A program made the position numbers and the translations under genes. Below are positions 25,701 to 37,700 of a stretch of DNA of 64,000 nt, in pieces. Source of the DNA: Epiperipatus broadwayi (taxonomy: Eukaryota > Onychophora > Udeonychophora > Euonychophora > Peripatidae); contig JAQFVV010012423.1 in the NCBI GenBank assembly GCA_028023455.1, positions 6,678,269 through 6,742,268 on the forward strand, read 5' to 3'. The notes below the pieces were generated by a model. It made no database searches. It saw only the letters and a program-made list of their open reading frames with translations, and was not told the origin of the DNA. The first letter of the stretch is position 1, and the number at the start of each line of letters is the position of its first letter.

Positions 25701-28700
25701 ATAAAGACTTGTGTGTGCATGATTAAGACTAATTTAATTTAAAAAATTCAGCCTGCAAGCTGCCAGTTGAAATTAATAAAAAGCTACTTATGTATTCTAA
25801 ATAATAAATTCATTGATAAGTTAAACTAACTTTTTATGTATTATTTCCAAAATAACAATCAACCCTTAAGCTATCAATAAACTCAATCTGTAATTAAGGG
25901 AACCTCCTGCCCCAAAACGAATCTGGTCCTGTACACATCTATTGGCACATGTGAATGTTAAAAAAATTAAAGAAACTGAGGATGCGTCAAATTTACTAGA
26001 TGCTAAAATTTGTAATCAAATCACAAAAATGGAAATTGATAGCAGGACAGATGAATCAATAATCTTCTTTAAGGATTGGATAGTCATGAATAGACAATGG
26101 AATAATAAAATACAAATTAAAAAGACAACTTTGGTAGCTACAGATTTAAATGAGAATCCTATTAATATAAAAGAAATAGTCGATAATACTGATAATAAAC
26201 GTAGACAAACATGTAAAAAATTTCCTGTGATAAGTAGTAGCTAAGAATATTAACCCCAATGTAGCTGATGCTGACTTCGGGAAATAACCAATGAACACGT
26301 CAAGAGAACTAAACTAAAAATTAAAGTCTGGAACAATTTTCACCACTGTATAATTTAAAGTTGTAATTATAAATTTTGTTAAACGCCCATTATTATATTA
26401 AGTAATAATTTACTAAGGCTGTAACCTTAGAAATAAGCGTCTGAAAAATACGAAGGTAGGGACCTCTATAGGTCTTAAAAACACAAGCTTACGCTACTAA
26501 ATAATAAACTTATAGTGAAATGGACAAGGGAACACCAATTAGTTAAAGACTGGATTAAACAAAAATGCCCAAAAGCATGACTAAACTATGTAATGCCGCA
26601 AATCTGGAATGCTTTGAAAAATTTGTCTATGAAGTCAAAAATCTATTCTTATGGCAGACCAAATATTAATTCCAAGTGAGAGAGAAAACATGTGCTATAA
26701 TTGCTACATGAAAGATACCCTAGATTGGTACAAATGGAAGAACTGACTCTTTCATATGTTTGGTGCCCAGACATGAATAATGATATTGAAAAAACCATAA
26801 AAAAATTTCAAGCTTGTCAAGAAACAGTAAAGTTACTTTGTAAAGAGTTCAAACCATGGCTAAAAGCTACAAATGTATGGGAAAGATTCTATTCAAATCA
26901 TGCTGGGCCTTTCCATGGATATATATTCCTTGCAATTATTGATTCATATTCCAAATAGATGGAATACAGAATGGTAAAATATACCAATGAAAAAAATGTA
27001 ATAAAAGTGTTAAATGAAACTTTTTGCAACACACAAGTATCTTGAGCTCTCACTCAGAAGAGGATACAGCAGGTTTTAACACCCCCATACCACTCCTGAA
27101 TCAAAATGATTAGCAGATAAGGTTGTTCAACATCTAGAAATGCACAACCGATACAACTAATAAATTGGCAAATGCTTTATTTTCTTTGCTGCAAGTTACT
27201 AATAGTAAACATTTACTGACAAGCTTAATATATTTACAATTTATACATATTACTTACGAATGCTGAGGTATACATAAATTATAGAAGGCTGATGTAGCCT
27301 ATACTGTCTCTAGGTCCACGTTGGTACCTTCAGTGATGGAGTTCACTGGGTTACTCCGTAGTCCTCATTACACTCAGTTATAATTATCTTCTCTAACAAG
27401 AGCAGCTCTCACGATGCGAGTGTATGTAAAAAGACCTTGATTTTCCTTATCTTCGAGTTTTTATATATTTCCACAGAATGCGGAATGTTTTAAAATATAA
27501 CTAATTATAAATATTCTTTTTTTTTTTTTTTTTAAGTGTCATAGCATCGGCCAGGACGCGAACCTGCAACCCGGGCAACTGCCTGCAAGTGCAAGTCAGT
27601 CGCGCAGACCTCTCGACCACCAATGCAAGACATTATAAATATTCTTTATCTTTAAATTAATCACTTTACAATCTGATAATGCTTATCATTTATTTTATAT
27701 CTAATTATGATATTTCTTGAGTTCTTAATATTCACATATAAAGCAAAAGTGAATCAAAAAAAAGCAAATAAACGACAGGGGGGTTAATGGTGTATAACTT
27801 AAATTATTTTTCCCAATGTTAGCCATTAGAAAAACATATACACATGACTGAGAGTGGCAAACTAGTAAGTTGCAATAGGGGTATCTGAGGCAAACACATA
27901 AAACTATCAGTAAAAAAAATTATTTCATTCTATCAGATTTTGCTGATGGCATGGCAGAACTTTTGTATAAAAAAGATGAAAATTAACAGAGAAAGACTTT
28001 GAAAAAAATTTTGCTAAAAGTTAAGAAAAAAATACTTTGTTTTGTTTAAATTAAAGGTTTTTAATAAAAAATTTTGTTTTGTTTGTAATTTTCTACTAAA
28101 GTCTGAACAGTTTTAAAAAAAGAGTTTTGCTTTGTTTGCCACTTTATATTAAACATCTTACCATTCTTAGAGATAATTGAACCAGTAAAATTTTTCACAA
28201 ACAAATAAATGTCAATTTATTATTATTACTTAATAAATTAATAATTAGATAAGATTATTTATTTAAAAACAAAAATCTGAAGATTTAAATTCAATTAATA
28301 CCATATTAAATTCAATTTTTTAAACATATTATTATATTAAAATTATATACATATATATGTATATTAATTCTAATATTGTAATGGATAATTGGAGGATAAA
28401 AATATTTTTTAGAACTTCTCAACCAATAGAATTTAAGAATGAGGAGAAAATAATAAAAGAAAAAGTAACAATTTTAAATCTCACCACACACATTCTTATG
28501 ATTTGAAAAAGAAGAAGCACTGAGGAAAGTACTTGTTATTGTACTGAAATGTCAGTTATTTAGCTATTATATTTTTATTACATGGAAGCTCCCTGAAATA
28601 ATACTATGAATATATATATGAAAATAAAGGAGGTTGTCTTGACTACAGGTTGAGATTGTTCTGGGTTGATTGTTATCATATATATTTATAAACCTATTAT

Positions 28701-31700
28701 AGCCTTGAATAATTGGTTTTATTGCCTTAGTAAATATGCAATTACATATACATTTTCCAATTAATGAATGTGGAATGTTATGAATCATCCGAGTATACAG
28801 TTAAGTTATACATTACTTTATTAATACTGTATTTCAGTCAATAATATATTATTAAATTGTATCCTTATATATAACTTTTAATAGACTCATGTTCTAATGT
28901 TTTTCGGAACAATAATGTATCAAGAGTTTATTATGCATACATATAATTAATGGCTCAATCTTATAAGCAAAATTATCTGGTTTAATGCAATGGCAGAGTG
29001 TCTGACTATAAGGCCCTTATATCACTTCTAGTTCTGGAACATTTGCTTGAACCCCTTATGAATTCCCAAACAATAAAATCATTCAATTATACATTTTATT
29101 TATTTAACATAAAGTTGCAAACATTGTGATATATGTCAATAACTCCTAAGATGCATTTCTACCAATGAGATATCACTTCAGCCAAACTCATATAGCTCTT
29201 CAAATATCACAATAGTTAAAAAGTAAATGTATGTAATATATATAATTTAATATTTACATACTAAATTAAATGAATGTGTAAATTGTCAAAATATTGTAAT
29301 AATTTTAAAAAATTGTTTTCATTTTTCTTGTCAAAATATCACAATAATATATATCTCTTGTAAAAAGGGATTCACATAAATATATATAAGATGTTTCTAT
29401 AGCAGTAAGTATATTATGTGCCACTCCATATGCATTGATTACCAAACTTTTTTTAATTTTTTTAACACTGTTTAATATACATGAAATCAAAAGCATACAT
29501 TTGCAATTTAACAGTTATTAATTTATAAAATATAAAATAAAAATTTGAATCAATTTTAAATATAATTTTTTTTTTAGAAATGATAGAGTAATATGAAATC
29601 TTACAATGTAAAAATAACAATGAATAAATTACAAATTCATTTACCCCTTTTTCAATAAGAAGTTTACTGGACTGTTCTAAAAACAGAGCTGCTTCATACC
29701 AAATATCAGGATGATGACCCAGACATAAAAGACACTGCTCATAAGCAAACATAACTAGAAAATAAATAAATTAATTCTCAACATTTCATAGTGGCCTTTA
29801 TAGAAGATGCCATTTGCTACTCTAATAGTAATGCATAATTAATTAATTGCAATAAAATAATAGTCCAAAATTTATTATAACTAATTACTTCTGTTAGATA
29901 AAATAATGTGTGCAGCTGAATAAAATTCATAAAATAATAAATTCAGCCATTAAATTGCATTACTTCTGAAACAAAAACTAAACTCTTCTCATGAGATATT
30001 CAATTAATTCTAATTCTATATAAACCTGCTATTATGTTAAAGCACCTGATCAATAAACATAGAAGACTAAATTATTTTAAAATTTATTTAAAAATATTGC
30101 AATTATAATACAATAAATTAATATAGTTACATTTATATAATTCTTTGAAGTAAATATCTTTTTTACAAATCCCAGGTATCTAGAAATACATTGTTAAATG
30201 AAATTTAAACTATTAATAAAAGGTGTAATTTTCAAACCATATTAATTTAAAAATTTATGATATGTATACACTATGTTAAATGAAGCTTTGATCAATAACA
30301 ACATAATTTAACCTTAATTTCCAGATGAAAATTAATCACAATAATATTGTAGTAAATAGTCAGTGACACTGTATTTTGAAAGTGCATAATGTCATTTAAT
30401 CTTCAAAGTAATCTAAAGAGTATAGTATTAATTTTATTATATTTCTCATTAAAATATAAAACTGAAAAAACACATTTTAAAAAGATAAAAACACATGCAG
30501 TGGAGCAGTGAAATATTCTGTCTCTAACTATCATGACTTCAATTATATGCTATCCAAAGAAAAATAAACAAACAAATAAAAATGTTAATAAATAAACAAA
30601 AAATCCACAAATTTTACAATAGTTAAAGCCATTTTTCTTTCTCTGAGCATTACGTTTTAAAAAAAAAAATTGTAAATAAATTTTACAATATGCCAGTAGC
30701 TGTTTTTAAATCTTTGAGAGCTGTAGATAATTATACATATTAATAACGTTTTGTTAATTTATGTTGAAAGCACATACATTTTATTCTTCCTTTATTATTC
30801 TTTCAAAATTTGATGTGCATAATTTTGTATAATAAAATATTTTCTGAGTGTAATGCTAAAAGTTTTACAAAATTTTACAGATTTAAAAATGTTAAAATAA
30901 TTATAAAGATCATAATTTCTTGATAAAGAGACTAGTCTATTATGTTTCTATAAGAAAAAAAAAGAATGTATTTAATAGGACAAAAGTTAAACATATGGTT
31001 ATTTACCTTAGTTAAAAAATAAAAATATGGTAGTTACGAGTTCTTTCTTATTCTTATTGCTTCAGAAAATGCATGAATGAACACATACTCCATAAAATAT
31101 ATATAAATGTGTCCCTTCAACTTATTAATAACTGTGTTATTTTTTAAAATTTTGTTTATACTATAATTTTGATTTATATATATATACTATACATATAAAA
31201 AGCAATTTGTGCCATGTGTATGCTGAAAAGTAACTGTACTCTTGCAGTTTAATAAACAATACATATTCTATTCTAATCAATGTTTATTAAAAAAAACTAG
31301 TGCTATTATATGCTATATATGTTTGAACATGAAGGGTTTAGAACAAAATAAAGCATAGTTTCCAGCTCCACTATATTAATAAAAAAGTAACATTGTACAT
31401 TAGATTAGTAAAAATAATTTTTTAAACAAATAGCTAACAGATTTGTTACCTCGCTTTGTAATTGTTGCATGATCTTCTGTCCTTAAAGGGTTACTTTTTT
31501 CCCATGAAATATATTTTTTCCAGAGTTCAACCTAAATTTATGCAAAAACAAACTAATAAATGATCAACAATTTTTCTTTTTTGCTAAAATTTATTTATTG
31601 CACTTTATACAACTGAAAAAAAAATTACGAACTATTAGTGTTTTTTTTTTTTTACAAAATTATATGTTTACACATTTTGCTTTAATTTCTACCTGCCTAT

Positions 31701-34700
31701 TTACCAAACCAACATTGGATTGCCGGCACTCTTAAAAAAAACCATAAATCTGTTTGGAACCTGAAAATTTTTTCAAATTATGTTACTTGGATGCCCTAAC
31801 TTCTAAACCACAAGGAACAATTGTTAATGTATACATATATATACAAACACAATCATACAGATCAATTTATACTTAAATAATTCACTATTCATTTAAATTA
31901 TAACGTGAAATTCTGGGGAAAAAAAAATACATAAATATTTTGTTCTTTATATAATAAATTTTATTACAAAATACATATGTTAACTATTTTTAAATAACAG
32001 GTCAGTCTACCAAAAAAAAAAAAAAAAATGAAATGTATATATATAATCAATGTAGCTAATGTTTTTATATAATAAATCAATAATGACAGATGTTTTTGTT
32101 TGACAACATTTATAAAAATCATAAATGTGTAAAGACTGAATATATGTAATTTTTTAAATGTATGAGTTATTATATATATACACATTAATTTATGTTGAAT
32201 ACATTTGTCATTGTTCAATATCCTTTTTTGGACACAATGAATATGGTGTGTATCTTTAATAATAAATTTATTATAGCAAATATAAAGTAAAAAATATTCA
32301 TGAAATTACTTTTCAGCATATGTCAATTAACACTAATGATGTTTCTCTTCCAACATAATCAATGAGCAAACATACTATTAGGTTATCAAATAAATATTGA
32401 CTGACCTAGAGTCTGACCTATGTAGGTAAACAAGCTGATTCCATTGGTTCAAAACCTAAGATTAATTTTAGAAAATAGTTCTAATCTGAAGCCTCTATTT
32501 TTTTCTTCATTGCTTATAAGATGTTTTCTAGAATCGAGAAAAAGATGTCATTGAGGATAAAGTCTTTTTCTAAGTTATTAACAGTGTATACATTTAATTC
32601 ATTTACAGAAAAGATTAAAAAACCATTTAACTCATTTCTACAATATTTACACATGATTAATTATTTCAAATCCCTTTTCTTATTGAAGTGATGAAAATCA
32701 AATCTTATTTTGCAATTTTCTTATACAATTAATATAGATACTGTTGTTATATCTAGGGATAACCTGATTGTTATCAGCTGAATAAGCATCAAATGTTCCA
32801 AGCAAAAAAAATATTTAACACAGCAAAGAAACTTAACAAATCTGGTTTTATTAATATTATACAGTTGAACAAATATAAACCACTAAACATCACATGATCA
32901 CCATCTCTTATGCTAGCACATAACTGTTATTAAACAAGCAAAACTCTCCATACAGTAGTGCCTCTGTGTGCCAACCAGAATAATCAATGGATGCCAGAAG
33001 GATTGTGCATAAAATCCCCATCTAGTAGTGCCTACTCTTCCAATATCCCCAGACTAGTTTCTGGTTTGTGGCCTTCATCAGTGAGGAACCTTGGATCTGA
33101 GAGCTCTACACCTAGATCTTAGGATCTAATGCAACCTCCCTCCAGCAGCCACCTTTTATCTCTACTTAACTACAAAACTATGAGAATGAAATTGAAAACA
33201 CAATAATATTTTCAATCTAAGCTCAATAGCTTACGTAGTCATATGGGTCTGAACTCAATTCAGCACCCATACATTTTGGTGTCTTTGGCTCTTTAACGAC
33301 CATAGCCACCACTATCCTATTAGCAGGATTGGTGTTAAACCAGTAAACATCACAAGATTAACATCTTTTATGCTAGCACATGTGTTATTAAACAGGCAAA
33401 ATTCTCCTTACCGTAGTGCCACTGTGTGCCAACCAGAGTCATCAATGGATTCCAGAAGGCTTAGTGCCTAATCAACCAATATCCCCAGACTAGTTTCTGG
33501 CTTGTCGCCTTCATCAGTGAGGAACCTTGGATCTGAGTGCACTGCACCTAGATCTCTGAGGTTAGATTGCAAATATATTGTGTTTTCAATTTCATTCTCA
33601 TAGTTTTATGGTTAAGTAGAGATAAAAGGTGGCTTCTGGAGGGTTGCATTAGATCCTAAGATCTAGGTGCAGAGCTCTCAGATCGAAGGCTCCTCATTGA
33701 TGAAAGCCACAAGCCAGAAACTAGTCTGGGGATATTGGATGAGTAAGCACTAGATGGGGATTTTATTCACAAGCCTTCTGGCATCCATTAATTACTCTGG
33801 TTGGCACACAGTGGCACTACTGTATGGAGAGTTTTGCCTGTTGAAGAAAGATAATTATCCATCTATAAAACTACTTACTAGATAATCCTTTTGCAATTTC
33901 ATAAATTTATAACTCATAAATAAGACACAATTTCTCTCTAGATACAGTACTATAGTTAGATCTCAGCATACTTCTACATACATCTAAATAATCTGCACAA
34001 CTTTTGAGAGTTTTTATATTCTTGAGATTAATTTTCTAGAGTGCATAGTCAGTGAGGAAATTATTTAATTTTCTATCTGACTATTTTTTATACACAATAT
34101 TTTATACAAACACAATAATATTATCTTACATCAGTTAAAATATGTATATAAGTACACAAGTAATATTATTTTATTAGTCAGACAGAGCATTCATCCCCTA
34201 ACTCTAGAAAATAACTGAAATGTTTAATCACACACATGGCCCTTAAATTTTTTTCTAACTGTCTTCAGTTTTTTGTCCATTTCAGTATTAACTACAAGTG
34301 GTTCTTCCGCCATTGTAATTTCTCTGCCCTCTTTAGTTCTTCCACTAGTATCTCTTGTAATTCATCAGGATAGTTATTCACTTTCAAGGTATCAGATTAT
34401 TCTATTTGCTCAGCTCTGAAGTTTTCCTTCTTTCTTACACTTAATGGTTCACCAACATAGTCATCATTCTCTGTCATGGGATCCAATTATTTTGCTAATG
34501 GAGAACATGTTCTCTCACTTTCTACTTTAAGTGACTCACTTTGATGATTTCTTAGATAATTTAGGACTTCATTTCCATTAGCTAATCATTCTTAGTTGCC
34601 TCCATAATATTTTTGATATCTAATTCACCATTATTTTTTCATCATGTCATGTAATCATATTGTTTCACCTATATTATATTTCACCATTTTCTAATTTATT

Positions 34701-37700
34701 CTTTTTTTCTCCATCTGATTAGGGATCAATACTGATACATAAACTTGAAATTTTCATCTCATCAATATTTCCGCAGGCATTTTACTAGTAACTGTGCTTG
34801 GTACAAAATAATGGAACAACATAGTGGCCATTAAAGCTTTGTAAATATCTTTTATATTTGGTTTTAAATAAAGTCTGCTTCATTTATTGCACTGCCTTCT
34901 CAGCTAATCCCATTTGACTCAGGGTGATATGGGAGTGTGTCGGATCCCCTTACTAGCTAGAAAATCTTTTAGTTGCAGTGAAAGAAATCCTACTCCATTG
35001 TCTGAAACAATAGCTTCTAAAAAGCTATAACATGTAAATAGTTCATTTAATACTTTTACAGAATCCACTCATTTTGAATAAGAGTCAATGACAACCAAAG
35101 AATAAATGGTTATTAAAAAGTCTAGCATAATCCATATGTATTTTTTGCCATGGTTTGCTGACTTGGAGCCACAGTTCCAATTCCTTTGAGGCTAGCTTTG
35201 CTGTAGATTGACAAACTTTGCAATGATTGATTGCCTGTTCAATATCACTGCTCAAACCATATCATCACCCATATGACAATGCTTGGATAACCTTTGTGCA
35301 AAACTTCTAATACTTGTCCTCTTCTTTGTAAGAATAAGAATGCATTTTTTACACTATCACTAATGTTCCAAATTAGTTTAACTGCATACCTCAATCTAAT
35401 TGGAAGTCATTCTTCTTTAATCCACTTTTTAACCAGTTCAGGATCATCTTTAGCTCATATGACCACAACTGCCCTTTTTAAAACATTCGATTTCATGGAG
35501 TCTATATAATTTATTTCAGGAGCATTGCACATCCAACATTCTAGACAACACATTCGCATGGACAATTTCTTTTCCTGATTTATACATGACTGCAAAATCA
35601 TAAGATGCTAATATGGACAATTTCTTTTCCTGATTTATACATGACTTCAAAATCATAAGATGCTAATATATTCATCAACCAGATTATTAGCTGATTTTCA
35701 TGATCCAGAGTATGTTTCAGATTTCCTAATATTCCTAACTGAGATCTTGATCTACACATTAGTGAAACTTTTTAACTGCAAATACTATCTCCCCAGGGCT
35801 TCTGAGTATAATTTTTTCCAGTTACTAACATAGCTATTAGACCTTCTCTTCCATAAACCCAATGTGAAATAACTGCTTCAACTCCATATTTAGAAGCATC
35901 CATGGTCACAATTATTTCTTGATCGTCTTTATAATGAATGAGTTACTTTGACATTAACAAGTCTTTTATTTTATTAAAAACCATATCTTGTTCATTCTAA
36001 ACTACTTCCATCATTGGGTTTTCTTTAGCAAATCATATAGCACAGTTGTTATATGAGATTTTCCCTTTAAAAAATTCAAAAAGTTTAGCAATCTCAAAAA
36101 CCCTTTTAAGTTCTTCATATTTTTAGGCTTAGGTACATTTTTAGCAGCTCTCACTTTTTCTGGGTTCAGGTACTGCTGTTAATCACATGCTCTAAAAACC
36201 CAATTTTCTTTAAGCACCAAATATACTTCACGACATTTCTCTAATCTTTCATATTTTATTTACATGTGCACCTAATTCGCTCTCAGTTTTTGCGGTTATT
36301 GAAATATCATCAAGGTAGGGAATGTCTCTCTCCACCAACTGTAACTATCTACCCTTGAAGCACATTTGGGGCAATAATCATTCCATATAGTAATTATATC
36401 TAAACAGTCCCAAATTTGTATTTTGTCAAAAGTTCTATTCTGTTGTTATAAGATCTGAAGAAAAGCGGACATTAGATAGATTCTAGTAAATTATGAAGCT
36501 TTTTGCAGTGATGTTAAAACTTTTTAAACATTTGATATAGATAAGCTCCTTTTTTAATTTACTTATTCAGTGTTACATGATAATCATCATATAAGTGAAC
36601 AATCCCATCTGGTTTAATATCATTACAATGGTGTTGCCCATGATGCCTCCTCAACAGATGTTATTATTCCTCTCTTTATTAAATCTTTAAGGGTTTCTTC
36701 TACTTAGTTTTCAATGCAAAGGGGGACTTTTCTACATTGTCTATAGACAACAGATAAAGCATTTCCATTAATTCAATATCAATTGGTTGTGTATTTATTT
36801 CTGAAGGACTCAAATGAAACAGCTGTGAAATCTTTTTAGATTCCAACTGTACTCAGTTAATTATTTTTATGCTAATGCCTAATAAGTTAAATAGATTTCT
36901 AGCAATTGGTCTTAAATCTCTGTATATAGTACATTTTTAACTCTCTTATTTACTTTCATTGGACAATTGCATTGGGCGCTGTTTAATTAGTTTTAACATT
37001 TTTTTAACTCTCTTATTTACTTTCATTGGACAATTGCATCGGGCGCTGTTAAATCAGTTTTAACCAGTAGTAAATTTCTCTTACTTTTTTGTGTAAAGCG
37101 CACTTTAACCAATATTTAACCAATCTCTTTGCGACAAAAAAAAACACACCTCCCTGCTGTCAATCTTCATTCTGACTTTCTATTCACAAATACAAGTTAA
37201 TGCTTTTAATGTTGATTCCTCCCCCCCCCATAGTTCTTCTATTTTTAAAACAAACTATAGACAAAGACCCTCAACCTTGAAAGTATGACAGCAGTCATTT
37301 TTATATTTGCAATTATTTTTTTATGTCATTGTCTATCGCAAAATAGCATATTCCAGGAGCTCACAGTACTATCTTGTTTCATTTTCTCTTCTTGCACTTT
37401 GTTCACACTTATTTTCAGTTTCATTATTTCCATACTGCTCTAAACTCCATTACATTTTCCAACAAATCTTCATAAGTTAAACATTTTTCAATAATGGGTG
37501 TAGTTTCACTAAATAACAATTGTCTGAGCTTGTTATCGATCATTTCCCATAATAGCTGGTCAAAAGGCATATTTTCAAAATTGGTACCGCATTATATTTT
37601 TTGGCAAGCATATGCAATCCTACAAAATAATCCTGTATCTTTTCACAAGCTATTTGACTTCTATTTCTAAACTACAGATATGCTACATTTTTAGACGTAA

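Larger units (their letters stand above)
24614..29644 (-). other. CSTF3 intron (about 5 kb)
   Basis: It holds an RTE 3' fragment (25065-25310), a gypsy integrase fragment (26490-27110), an LTR-like piece (27130-27440) and a SINE (27520-27631). The 27.7-29.6 kb part is AT-rich with no recognised gene. Confidence 0.8.
32879..33845. mobile_element. Hammerhead-bearing tandem/inverted repeat inserted in the gypsy LTR
   Basis: There are three units of one family. Units A (from 32879) and B (from 33339) are head-to-tail, about 460 bp apart, and both start ACCA(C/G)TAAACATCACA. Unit C (about 33575-33845) is inverted. Each contains CATATC-side sequence GCAAAA(C/T)TCTCC, the TCAATGGAT block and a hammerhead-like motif. 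Hammerhead transcription sense is minus for A and B, plus for C. The family recurs at 5.5, 43.5 and 53.5-54.0 kb. No protein is encoded. The tandem layout resembles PLE terminal repeats or retrozymes. Confidence 0.8.
32745..34189 (-). repeat. Gypsy 3' LTR, interrupted
   Basis: The flanks 32745-32878 and 33846-34189 align in order with the intact LTR at 38076-38527. Shared strings include TTAACACAGCA, TTGAGATTAATTTTCTAGAG and AATATTATTTTATTA. The repeat at 32879-33845 sits between them, with only ATAA as a possible target duplication. Confidence 0.88.

Noticed and set aside
28981-29060. tRNA-like stretch (GGCAGAGTGTCTGACTATAAGG)
   Set aside because: It resembles the start of a tRNA, but no B box at the right spacing was found. 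Too weak to call.
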